From NCBI GenBank assembly GCA_045579195.1, contig JAZNLR010000044.1, positions 1 through 9,425 on the forward strand: a stretch of DNA of 9,425 nucleotides, given 5' to 3'. Shown piece after piece: positions 1-6,463 of this stretch. The stretch comes from JAZNLR01 sp045579195 (GTDB taxonomy: Bacteria > Bacillota > Clostridia > Christensenellales > CAMQZB01). A program made the translations under genes and the position numbers. Under the pieces are notes generated by a model, which did not search any database, was not told where the DNA came from, and saw only the letters and a list, made by a program, of their open reading frames with translations. Each line of letters begins with the position of its first letter. The first letter of the stretch is position 1.

Positions 1-188
1 GCATCCGTCCCTTCCATCTCCCAGATCTTGCAAAACGAGCGAATCATGATCCCGAAGCGCGCATTCTTCACCCGATCTTGCAGTTTCACGCTCACAAGAA
101 GCCCCTCGCGCAAGTTTTCAACGCGCACGATTCCGCCGCACGCACCACCTCTGTTTTTCAAAATCATCGTTCGCTTGCAGTACGCCAT
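1..188 (-). CDS. Hypothetical protein, N-terminal part only (runs off the left edge)
   Basis: I do not recognise this protein. The reading frame opens at an ATG at 188 and stays open to the window edge, giving 62 residues of the N-terminus. A good ribosome binding site (GAGGTGG, about 191-197) sits at normal distance from the ATG, which is the main reason to call it a gene. The visible part begins MAYCKRTMILKNRGG and is basic and rich in hydrophobic, beta-prone stretches (IVRVENL, LLVSVKL). It shows no signal peptide, no membrane segment and only three cysteines. It is transcribed in the same direction as pckA but lies beyond the pckA terminator, and it has a possible weak promoter of its own at 219-247. 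Without the rest of the protein, no function can be given. Confidence 0.7.
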   Translation of the reverse strand, partial: MAYCKRTMILKNRGGACGGIVRVENLREGLLVSVKLQDRVKNARFGIMIRSFCKIWEMEGTD

Positions 189-218
189 ATTCCACCTCGT
201 CAATCTGTTTTCTTCATC

Positions 219-247
219 TTTATTCGAACAGCGGTTGCGTTATGCAA
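219..247 (-). promoter_or_regulatory. Possible sigma-A promoter for the partial gene at the left edge
   Basis: On the minus strand a -35 box TTGCAT (242-247) is followed, 17 bases later, by AATAAA (219-224). The -10 matches only four of six consensus positions, so this is a weak call. A start near 212 would give a leader of about 24 bases containing the GAGGTGG ribosome binding site. The -35 box lies in the tail of the pckA terminator, so the two genes are tightly packed but separately controlled. The spacer contains an SOS-box-like sequence described under findings. Confidence 0.4.
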
Positions 248-250
248 ATA

Positions 251-283
251 AAAAAAAGCGCGAAAGACAAACTTTCGCGCTTT
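251..283 (-). terminator. Rho-independent terminator of pckA
   Basis: A perfect 9-bp GC-rich stem (258-266 with 272-280, GCGCGAAAG/CTTTCGCGC) with a 5-base loop is extended by three A-T pairs. On the minus strand it is followed by a run of seven T (251-257, partly in the extended stem) and then ATTT. It begins about 16 bases after the pckA stop codon. This is a textbook intrinsic terminator and shows that pckA transcription ends here. Confidence 0.92.
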
Positions 284-298
284 GGAAATCAACTTTGA

Positions 299-1882
299 TT
301 AGCTTTTCTTCGGGCCTGCATCAATGATGTGCTGCGGCATATGATCGTACTTTTCGAAGTTCTTGACGAACTTGTTTGCAAGATCCTTTGCTGCAACGTC
401 GTATGCTTCAGGGTCAGCCCAAGTGTGCTTCGGATTGAGGATGGTTGCATCCACGTTCGGGCAGGTCTTGGGAATTGCGAGACCGAAGAACGGCTCCACT
501 TCATACTCAGACTTTGCAAGCTCTCCGTTGAGCGCAGCAGTGACGATTGCACGCGTTGCCTTCAAACTCATTCTCTTTCCAACGCCGTAAGCGCCGCCCG
601 ACCAACCGGTATTGATGAGGTAAACGTCCGCATGAGACTTGTCGATCTTGTCGCCCAAAAGTTCTGCGTACACGCTGGAGTGCATCGGCATAAACGGTGC
701 GCCGAAGCAAGTCGAGAAGGTGGTTTCAGGATTGACGATTCCACGCTCCGTTCCTGCAAGCTTGCTGGTGTATCCACTGATGAAGTAGTACTTTGCCTGC
801 TCCTTGGTAAGCTTTGCAACAGGAGGCAAAACGCCGAATGCGTCAGCCGTCAGGAAGATAACGGTGTCAGGAGCTCCGCCAACGCCCGGAACAACACAGT
901 TCGGAATGAACTCAACGGGATAGGATGCTCTGGTGTTCTCGGTGAGGGTCTTGTCAGCGTAATCCGGGTGACGGTTTTCGTCAACGATAACGTTCTCAAC
1001 GAGGGATCCCATGCGGATCGCACGGAAGATTTCAGGTTCTTTCTCTTCGGTAAGGTCGATGCACTTTGCATAGCAGCCGCCCTCGAAGTTGAAGATGCCA
1101 TCATCAGACCAGCCGTGCTCGTCGTCACCGATCAAGCCTCTGTTGGGGTCTGCGGACAGCGTGGTCTTGCCCGTTCCGGAAAGACCGAAGAACAATGCGG
1201 TGGAATTGCTTCCGTCCATTGCCATGTTTGCCGAGCAGTGCATCGGGAAGACGTTCTTCTTCGGCAAGAGATAGTTCATAACGGAGAAGACAGACTTCTT
1301 CATCTCGCCTGCATACTTGGAACCTGCAACGAGAATGATCTTGTCTGCAAAGGAAACGAGGATTGCAGCCTCGCTGTTCGTTCCGTCAACTTCGGGGATG
1401 CACTTGAATCCGGGAACGCAAATGAGCGTGAAGTCAGATTCAAAGGATGCAAGTTCCTCCTCGGTGGGACGGATCAACATGTTGTTCATGAAGAGGTTCT
1501 GGCTTGCGTACTCATTGATAACGCGAACGCCAATGCGGAACTTCGGGTCAGCACCTGCAAAACCGTCAAAGATGTAAACGTCCTTGTTCTGGAGATATGC
1601 CTTTGCCTTGCCGAGGATCGCCTCATACTTTGCTCTGTCGAAAGGAACGTTGATCTTGCCCCAGTCGATATCGCTTGCATACGGCTCTTCCTTTACGATA
1701 AAGCGGTCGTTAGGCGAGCGGCCGGTGTAAGCGCCTGTGTTGACAAGCAATGCGCCTCTGTCCATCAAGCGAGCATCCGGCTCGGAAACCAATGCCATCT
1801 CCGTCAAAACTGCGGGGCAGAGATTTCTGTACACATTCTTGGGATTGATAATACCAAGCTTTTCAATTCCGTAAGTTTCCAT
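299..1882 (-). CDS. pckA: Phosphoenolpyruvate carboxykinase (ATP), EC 4.1.1.49
   Basis: This cytoplasmic enzyme interconverts oxaloacetate plus ATP with phosphoenolpyruvate, CO2 and ADP. It serves gluconeogenesis, and in many anaerobes it runs in the carboxylating direction. The 527-residue product is close to the usual length (E. coli 540). Visible motifs are substrate-binding TGRSPNDR (53-60), EMKKSVF with the metal-binding lysine region (193-199), PMHCSAN with the metal-binding histidine (213-219), the kinase-1a P-loop GLSGTGKTTLS (233-243), the kinase-2 acidic motif GDDEHGWSDDG (252-262), and NTRASYPVEFIPN further on. The ATG at 1882 is chosen because a perfect GGAGG (1888-1892) precedes it. 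An in-frame upstream extension to 1945 would add 21 lysine-rich residues that are not typical of the family. The gene has its own promoter (1987-2015) and terminator (251-283), so it is probably monocistronic. Confidence 0.97.
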   Translation of the reverse strand: METYGIEKLGIINPKNVYRNLCPAVLTEMALVSEPDARLMDRGALLVNTGAYTGRSPNDRFIVKEEPYASDIDWGKINVPFDRAKYEAILGKAKAYLQNKDVYIFDGFAGADPKFRIGVRVINEYASQNLFMNNMLIRPTEEELASFESDFTLICVPGFKCIPEVDGTNSEAAILVSFADKIILVAGSKYAGEMKKSVFSVMNYLLPKKNVFPMHCSANMAMDGSNSTALFFGLSGTGKTTLSADPNRGLIGDDEHGWSDDGIFNFEGGCYAKCIDLTEEKEPEIFRAIRMGSLVENVIVDENRHPDYADKTLTENTRASYPVEFIPNCVVPGVGGAPDTVIFLTADAFGVLPPVAKLTKEQAKYYFISGYTSKLAGTERGIVNPETTFSTCFGAPFMPMHSSVYAELLGDKIDKSHADVYLINTGWSGGAYGVGKRMSLKATRAIVTAALNGELAKSEYEVEPFFGLAIPKTCPNVDATILNPKHTWADPEAYDVAAKDLANKFVKNFEKYDHMPQHIIDAGPKKS

Positions 1883-1980
1883 TTTTGACCTCCGAATATT
1901 CTTCAAAAATTTATCAATGTAATGTTCTTTTGGGGAAAAATTCATCTTGAAAAAGGAAAATTCCTCATATTCCCCGATTT
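1883..1980 (-). promoter_or_regulatory. pckA 5' leader with a potential stem at its 5' end
   Basis: The predicted transcript start near 1980 gives a leader of about 98 bases. GGGGAA at the extreme 5' end of the RNA (DNA 1970-1975) can pair with TTCCCC (1932-1937). Inside this lies a short AGGA/TCCT hairpin, and the region between is A/T-rich. The GGAGG ribosome binding site (1888-1892) is outside the stem. It does not match any riboswitch I know. The structure is weak and may only protect the 5' end of the mRNA. Confidence 0.3.
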
Positions 1981-1986
1981 TATTAC

Positions 1987-2015
1987 ATTATGCCATAAAA
2001 TGCAAAAGAATGCAA
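1987..2015 (-). promoter_or_regulatory. Sigma-A promoter of pckA
   Basis: On the minus strand TTGCAT (-35, 2010-2015) is separated by exactly 17 bases from CATAAT (-10, 1987-1992). A TGG directly upstream of the -10 box makes it an extended -10 promoter. The spacing is ideal and it is the best match between the rsmA terminator and pckA. The heptamer TTGCATT occurs twice, 10 bases apart, the first copy covering the -35 box, which suggests a regulator site (see findings). Confidence 0.7.
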
Positions 2016-2056
2016 CTGTTTTTCGTGTGGACTTTGTGAATTCTTTAGCAATCGCT

Positions 2057-2092
2057 AAAAAAAATAAAACACCGAGCTTCTCTCGGTGTTTT
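2057..2092 (-). terminator. Rho-independent terminator after rsmA
   Basis: An 11-bp perfect stem (2066-2076 with 2082-2092, core CACCGAG/CTCGGTG) with a 5-base loop is followed on the minus strand by ATTTTTTTTAG (about 2055-2065). It begins 15 bases after the rsmA stop codon, so it closes the metG-tatD-radical SAM-rsmA operon and insulates pckA. Confidence 0.93.
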
Positions 2093-2107
2093 CTCTTCCA
2101 TTGAAAT

Positions 2108-2929
2108 TTAGCGCAAAACCATCACGTCAGACAGGCGAACGTAATCCGCGGCAGACAGTGTCTCTCCGCGAACGTTCTCCGAAAAACCAGCTTCGTTCAA
2201 AACGGCATTCACCTCTTCCCTCGTCATTGAAAATGCGGAAATTAGGTTGTTTGCAAGGGTTTTTCTTCGCATCGCAAACCCTGCCTTGACAAGGCGGCGG
2301 AAGTGCGCTTCGTCTTTTGCGCGCGGACAGGTTTCCGCACAATCGATGCGGACGACGGCAGAATCCACGTTCGGAACGGGATAAAACATCTGCCGAGGCA
2401 CTTTTCGCATCAGCCGCGCACCGCCGGCATAATCCACAGCGACCGTCACCGCGCCGTACTCCGCGGAACCGGGCGTCGCACAAAGGCGGTCTGCCACCTC
2501 TTTTTGCACCATCACGGTGATGCTCTTGACCGCACGGGATTCCTCCAAGAATCGGAAGAGCACGGGGGTGGTGATATAGTACGGCAGGTTTGCCACGACG
2601 TGGTAAGCGCCGAGCGCATCAAGCTCTTGCATGGGAAGCTTCATAAAGTCTGTAAAGCGCACGGTCACGTTAGAAAACTCCGCAAGCGTCTCCGCGAGAA
2701 CAGGCTGCAGATTCGTGTCAATCTCGATGGCAAGAACGTCTTTCGCAATGCGCGCAAGCTCCGCGGTCAACGTTCCTGCGCCAGGGCCGACTTCCACGAC
2801 CGAATCGGTCGGGCAAGCGCCGCTGTCTGCTGCGATTGCGGAAAGCAGATTTGCGTCCGTGATAAAATTCTGACCGAATCCCTTGTTAAAACGGAATCCG
2901 TGTTTTTGCAAGATTTCTTTGACTGACAT
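2108..2929 (-). CDS. rsmA: 16S rRNA (adenine(1518)-N6/adenine(1519)-N6)-dimethyltransferase RsmA (KsgA)
   Basis: RsmA uses S-adenosylmethionine to dimethylate two adjacent adenines in helix 45 of 16S rRNA, a late step of small-subunit assembly. The 273-residue protein has the family length. Visible are the N-terminal GQNFITDANLL (19-29), SAM motif I VVEVGPGAG (44-52), the acidic EID end of the second strand (69-71), catalytic motif IV NLPYY (114-118), the YPVPNVDSAV block (173-182) and the C-terminal AGFAMRRKTLANNL region. The ATG at 2929 is chosen because it starts the conserved MSVKEILQKHGF; an in-frame extension to 3010 would overlap the upstream gene by about 80 bases. Only one base separates it from the upstream stop codon. 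A GGGAG about 10 bases upstream lies inside the previous gene, so translation is probably coupled. It is the last gene of its operon. Confidence 0.96.
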   Translation of the reverse strand: MSVKEILQKHGFRFNKGFGQNFITDANLLSAIAADSGACPTDSVVEVGPGAGTLTAELARIAKDVLAIEIDTNLQPVLAETLAEFSNVTVRFTDFMKLPMQELDALGAYHVVANLPYYITTPVLFRFLEESRAVKSITVMVQKEVADRLCATPGSAEYGAVTVAVDYAGGARLMRKVPRQMFYPVPNVDSAVVRIDCAETCPRAKDEAHFRRLVKAGFAMRRKTLANNLISAFSMTREEVNAVLNEAGFSENVRGETLSAADYVRLSDVMVLR

Positions 2930-2930
2930 C

Positions 2931-3515
2931 CTAATATAGCTCCCGAACAAAGAATTCCGCGCCGATCTCTTCTGCAATCGAACGGCAATGTTCCTGCGCC
3001 TTTTCTCCAATGACGTCCACCACGCTCATGCGAACGCGAATTCCGCGTGCAACACACGCTCTTGCAAACGCGAGCATTTCGTCAAACCCACCCGGAATGG
3101 ATGGTCGGCAAATGTGATCGTAATCCACGGGGTTGTCTGCATTCAAAGAGATGCTGACAAGATCCACGCAAGAAGCAAGCTCCTTGGAAACGTCACGGTG
3201 GTAAAAAGCGTTTGCGTGTCCGTTCGTGTTGAGGCGGACAAATCCTCCACGCGCCTTGATTTCCTTTGCGACTTCCAACAGGACGGGAAGGCACAAGGTC
3301 GGCTCTCCCAGCCCGCAAAAGACGACCTCACGATACTTCGAGATATCCCCTGCCGCCGCAAGAACTTCTTCCGCCGTCGGCTCGTGAGAGAGCCACATCG
3401 GATACCCCTCGTACGTTGCGTTAGGTGTTCGCTCACAGAACACGCAGTCATTCGTACAGCGGTTCGTGAGGTTGATATAGAGATTGTCACCGATCTGATA
3501 ACAAAAGACGTCCAT
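2931..3515 (-). CDS. TatD-associated radical SAM protein (reaction unknown)
   Basis: The 194-residue protein has the radical SAM signature CTNDCVFC with cysteines at 20, 24 and 27 for a [4Fe-4S] cluster. It also has a GLGEPT SAM-contacting motif (68-73), a LNTNGHAN strand (95-102) and SISLNA (121-126). It is short for the superfamily, with a compact barrel and no extra cluster domain. Size, motifs and position directly after tatD match the family described as TatD-linked radical SAM proteins, whose substrate is not known to me. I start it at the ATG at 3515, which has GGAGAAG just upstream. The longer TTG start at 3530 has no ribosome binding site. It lies 51 bases after tatD, with a GC-rich hairpin between, and one base before rsmA. 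An rRNA or tRNA substrate would fit the neighbours but is inference only. Confidence 0.88.
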   Translation of the reverse strand: MDVFCYQIGDNLYINLTNRCTNDCVFCERTPNATYEGYPMWLSHEPTAEEVLAAAGDISKYREVVFCGLGEPTLCLPVLLEVAKEIKARGGFVRLNTNGHANAFYHRDVSKELASCVDLVSISLNADNPVDYDHICRPSIPGGFDEMLAFARACVARGIRVRMSVVDVIGEKAQEHCRSIAEEIGAEFFVRELY

Positions 3516-3524
3516 TTCTTCTCC

Positions 3525-3554
3525 GTTCAAAACACGCCGCCCAAACGGACGGCG
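3525..3554 (-). promoter_or_regulatory. Intercistronic GC-rich hairpin between tatD and the radical SAM gene
   Basis: CGCCGTCC and GGGCGGCG form an 8-bp stem with one G-T wobble (3547-3554 with 3535-3542) and a 4-base loop. On the minus strand it is followed by TGTTTTGAAC, a weak T run. It could act as a partial terminator, an attenuator or an mRNA-processing or stability element that lowers expression of the downstream genes. The ribosome binding site of the radical SAM gene lies just beyond it. Confidence 0.5.
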
Positions 3555-3566
3555 AGACTTTTCTTT

Positions 3567-4334
3567 TCAGCGCAACTTTGCAAAAAGCGTTTGCGCGTTT
3601 TGCTGCACATTCGTGCAGAGTTCTTCCAGCGAAACGTCGTGAAGCTCCGCGAGCTTTTCAGCGACCAGGCGGACGTAAAACGGGGCGTTTCGCTTGCCGC
3701 GGTAAGGGTGCGGCGTCAGATAAGGCGAATCCGTTTCGGTCAGGATGCGATCGAGCGGAACAGCCTTTGCAGCGTCCAACAATCCACGTGCATTTTTAAA
3801 GGTCACAGACCCCGAAAACGAGACGTACATCCCAAGGTTTAAGACCTCTTTCACCGTCTCCGCACTGCCCGAAAAACAGTGCATCACGCCACCATACGCA
3901 AGCTTATTGCGATTGTCCTTCAAAATGCGAAGGGTATCTTCCGTGGCGTCACGCATATGCACAGCAAAGGGCAACTTACAGGAAAACGCAAGGTCGATCT
4001 GCTCGGCAAAGCAACGCGCCTGCACAGCCTTGTCGAACGGCTCCCAATGATAATCCAGCCCGATCTCCCCGATTGCAACCGTCTTCTCCTCTTTTGCAAG
4101 GCGCATAAGTTCCTCGCAAACGGAAGGATTCCAGGTTGCAGCGTGTTCCGGATGCACGCCGACGGCCGCATAAACACCGTCGAAGGCATTCGCAAGGCGA
4201 ACGCAATCCTGAGAGCTCGGAAGGTCGAATCCCACGGAAATAACGCGGTGAACGCCTTCGGCTTCACATTGTTTCAGCACAACTTTCGGATCGAACTCCT
4301 CATCCGTCAAGTGTGCGTGCGTGTCGATCAACAT
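3567..4334 (-). CDS. tatD: TatD family metal-dependent hydrolase (putative deoxyribonuclease)
   Basis: TatD proteins are cytoplasmic TIM-barrel metallohydrolases of the amidohydrolase superfamily with 3'-5' exonuclease and DNA-repair or quality-control roles in the members studied. The 255-residue product has the full ligand set: DTHAHL (His6, His8), GEIGLDYH (Glu90), VHMRDA (His126), MHCFSG (His152) and TETDSPYL (Asp202). Length and motifs are normal and nothing is missing. The ATG at 4334 overlaps the metG stop codon by one base (TGATG) and no strong ribosome binding site is visible, so translation is probably coupled to metG. The metG-tatD pairing is widespread in Firmicutes. An alternative TTG one codon upstream is less likely. 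Confidence 0.96.
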   Translation of the reverse strand: MLIDTHAHLTDEEFDPKVVLKQCEAEGVHRVISVGFDLPSSQDCVRLANAFDGVYAAVGVHPEHAATWNPSVCEELMRLAKEEKTVAIGEIGLDYHWEPFDKAVQARCFAEQIDLAFSCKLPFAVHMRDATEDTLRILKDNRNKLAYGGVMHCFSGSAETVKEVLNLGMYVSFSGSVTFKNARGLLDAAKAVPLDRILTETDSPYLTPHPYRGKRNAPFYVRLVAEKLAELHDVSLEELCTNVQQNAQTLFAKLR

Positions 4335-6319
4335 CAACGAACTTCTGCGCCGTCAGCAAATGCGACCTCAGGCGAAACGAGCGCAAGCTTTCCATCTGCA
4401 TCTTCCGCACAGAGGATCATGCCCTGGCTGACGATGCCGCGAAGCTTCGCGGGCGCAAGGTTTGCAACCAAAACGACGGTCTTGCCCACCATCTCTTCGG
4501 GGGTATACCACTTTGCAATGCCGCTGACAACCGTTCTCTCCTCATCGCCGACCTTGACAGTGAGCTTGAGAAGCTTGTCTGCCTTCTCCACCTTTTCACA
4601 GGCAAGAACGCGCGCGGTCTTAAGCTGAACACGAGCAAAGTCATCAATGGTGATGGTCTGAACTTCTTCCACTTTCTTCTCTTCCACGGGTTTCTTCTCC
4701 TCTTTCTTCTCTTCCTTCTTCTCGACGGGAGCGGCAAGCTCCTCCAACGCCTTCAATTCCTTCGGAATGTCAATGCGTGCAAAGAGGATTTCACCCTTGC
4801 GAACCTTCGTTCCTGCCTTCAGCAGACCGAACGTGCTGACGTTCTCAAACGAGGTAGGAACTTCATCAATGCCGAGCTGCCACAAAATCTTTGCAGGGCA
4901 CTTCGTGAGGAAGGGCAACAGCTGCACGGCGCAGAGACGAATGGTCTCTGCCAAGTGATAGAGAACAGTTCCGAGGCGGTCACGCTTGCTCTCGTCTTTC
5001 GCAAGAGCCCAAGGCATCGTCTCGTCAATATACTTATTCGCGCGCTGAATGACCTTGAAGATCTCCATCAGCGCCTGTGGAATGGTCAACGCATCGACAT
5101 TTGCACGCACCTTTTCCAAAAGTCCGTTGCAAAGTGCAACCAACTCGTCATCGGGGGACGCGGTTTCCTTGATTGCGGGAATCTCCCCTCCGAAGTATTT
5201 CTCGATCATCGCAACCGTTCTGGAAACGAGGTTTCCGAGATCGTTTGCAAGGTCAAAGTTGATTCTCGAAAGAAGTGCTTCATTCGTGTATACACCGTCC
5301 GAACCGAACGGAACTTCGCGAAGAAGGAAGTAACGAACGGCATCCACGCCGTAACGCTCGGAAAGGACGAACGGGTCAACGATTTCAGTCTTGATCTTGT
5401 CCGTCTTGGACTTCGACAGCTTATCTCCGCCAATGAGGAGCCAACCGTGACCAAACACATGCTTGGGAACGGGAATGTCAAGCGCCATCAGGATCGCAGG
5501 CCAAATGATTGCGTGGAAACGAACGATTTCCTTTCCGACCATATGAAGGTCTGCCGGCCAGTACTTTTGGAAGAGCGAATCGTCTTCCGCACCGTACCCA
5601 AGGGCGGTGATGTAATTTGAAAGCGCATCGATCCAGACATAGACAACGTGTCCCGGGTCGAAATCCACGGGAACACCCCACTGAATGGTGGTTCTCGAAA
5701 CGCAGAGATCCTGCAAACCGGGTTTGATAAAGTTGTTGATCATCTCGTTGACGCGAGACTTCGGCTGAAGGAATTCGGGGTTGTCCTCATAGAGCTTCAA
5801 GATGCGGTCGGCATACTTATTGAGGCGGAAGAAATAGCTCTCCTCCTTGGACTTCTTGACCTCTCTGCCGCAGTCAGGGCACTTTCCGTCTTTAAGCTGC
5901 GTTTCCGTCCAGAAGGACTCGCAAGGCGTGCAGTACCACCCCTCGTACTCCGACTTATAGATGTCACCCTTTTCATACAGCTTCTTGAAGATTTTCTGAA
6001 CTGCAGCAACGTGCTCGTCGTCGGTGGTACGGATGAATTTATCGTTAGAAATGTCCAAAAGCTCCCAAAGCTTCTTGATGTCATCCACAAGAACATCAAC
6101 AAACTGCTTCGGCGTGACGCCCGCATCCGCCGCCTTTTTCTCGACCTTCTGACCATGTTCGTCCGTGCCCGTCAAATAGAAGACGTCAAAGCCGTCCATT
6201 CGCTTGAAGCGCGCGATCGCATCACAGGTGACCGTCGTATAGCAATGGCCGATGTGCCACTTGCCGCTGGGGTAATAGATGGGGGTTGTGATATAGTACT
6301 TCTGCTTGTTTTCAGACAT
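4334..6319 (-). CDS. metG: Methionyl-tRNA synthetase with C-terminal tRNA-binding domain, EC 6.1.1.10
   Basis: MetG charges tRNA-Met with methionine at the expense of ATP. The 661-residue protein has the class I signature WHIGH (21-25) and KLSKS (300-304, a normal variant of KMSKS). Between them is a connective insertion with two CxxC pairs (Cys130/133, Cys147/150) that can hold zinc. The anticodon-binding helical domain covers about 345-525. A lysine/glutamate-rich linker (about 531-552) joins it to a C-terminal EMAPII/Trbp111-type OB-fold domain (about 556-661, IDDFARVQLKTARV), which dimerises the enzyme and helps bind tRNA. The ATG at 6319 is supported by GGGAG at 6327-6331, seven bases upstream. 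It is the first gene of its operon. The leader is about 40 bases long, so there is no room for a T-box or SAM riboswitch. Confidence 0.97.
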   Translation of the reverse strand: MSENKQKYYITTPIYYPSGKWHIGHCYTTVTCDAIARFKRMDGFDVFYLTGTDEHGQKVEKKAADAGVTPKQFVDVLVDDIKKLWELLDISNDKFIRTTDDEHVAAVQKIFKKLYEKGDIYKSEYEGWYCTPCESFWTETQLKDGKCPDCGREVKKSKEESYFFRLNKYADRILKLYEDNPEFLQPKSRVNEMINNFIKPGLQDLCVSRTTIQWGVPVDFDPGHVVYVWIDALSNYITALGYGAEDDSLFQKYWPADLHMVGKEIVRFHAIIWPAILMALDIPVPKHVFGHGWLLIGGDKLSKSKTDKIKTEIVDPFVLSERYGVDAVRYFLLREVPFGSDGVYTNEALLSRINFDLANDLGNLVSRTVAMIEKYFGGEIPAIKETASPDDELVALCNGLLEKVRANVDALTIPQALMEIFKVIQRANKYIDETMPWALAKDESKRDRLGTVLYHLAETIRLCAVQLLPFLTKCPAKILWQLGIDEVPTSFENVSTFGLLKAGTKVRKGEILFARIDIPKELKALEELAAPVEKKEEKKEEKKPVEEKKVEEVQTITIDDFARVQLKTARVLACEKVEKADKLLKLTVKVGDEERTVVSGIAKWYTPEEMVGKTVVLVANLAPAKLRGIVSQGMILCAEDADGKLALVSPEVAFADGAEVR

Positions 6320-6338
6320 AGTTTTTCTCCCAAAACAG

Positions 6339-6352
6339 ATTTTTGCAAAAAT
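6339..6352. repeat. 14-bp perfect palindrome in the metG leader
   Basis: ATTTTTG followed directly by CAAAAAT gives a perfect inverted repeat with no spacer. It sits between the predicted metG transcription start (about 6363) and the metG ribosome binding site (6327-6331). It could be an operator for a dimeric repressor. As RNA it would form only a poor A-U hairpin. AT-rich palindromes of this size can also occur by chance. Confidence 0.45.
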
Positions 6353-6369
6353 ATTTCATTTTCCTGTTA

Positions 6370-6398
6370 AGTATAGCGCAAACCGTAAAAAATTTCAA
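6370..6398 (-). promoter_or_regulatory. Sigma-A promoter of the metG-tatD-radical SAM-rsmA operon
   Basis: On the minus strand TTGAAA (-35, 6393-6398) and TATACT (-10, 6370-6375) are separated by exactly 17 bases. Each differs from consensus at one or two positions. It is the clear best promoter in the divergent metG/spmA intergenic region and implies a start near 6363. Confidence 0.8.
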
Positions 6399-6430
6399 GA
6401 AAACCCGCGGCAGATTTCAAAGTTTCTTTC

Positions 6431-6459
6431 ACATAAAGCCTATTTTCCGCTCATAAACT
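6431..6459 (+). promoter_or_regulatory. Candidate sigma-E (sporulation) promoter of spmAB
   Basis: ACATAAA (6431-6437) and CATAAACT (6452-6459) are separated by 14 bases. The -10 box agrees with the mother-cell sigma-E consensus CATACANT at six of seven defined positions, and the -35 contains the core ATA, at the expected spacing. No good sigma-A promoter faces spmA. In B. subtilis spmAB are transcribed under sigma-E, so the match fits the function. The call rests on sequence likeness only. Confidence 0.55.
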
Positions 6460-6463
6460 GAAC

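Noticed and set aside
329..1888. A 519-codon open frame on the plus strand covering almost all of pckA, with similar long plus-strand frames over rsmA, radical SAM/tatD, metG and the methyltransferase
   Set aside because: Each is in exact codon register with the real minus-strand gene, so it stays open simply because that gene avoids TTA, CTA and TCA codons. The products are rich in Cys, His and Arg, have no family likeness and no consistent ribosome binding sites. I found no sign of antisense genes.
1883..1945. N-terminal extension of PckA by 21 residues
   Set aside because: The ATG at 1882 has a perfect GGAGG and begins the family-typical sequence. The upstream start has no good ribosome binding site and falls in the structured leader.
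2930..3010. N-terminal extension of RsmA by 27 residues into the radical SAM gene
   Set aside because: The added residues are Arg-rich out-of-frame translation of the radical SAM gene, and the conserved KsgA N-terminus starts at 2929.
3516..3530. TTG start adding five residues to the radical SAM protein
   Set aside because: The ATG at 3515 has GGAGAAG at ideal distance, and the TTG has no ribosome binding site and follows the hairpin directly.
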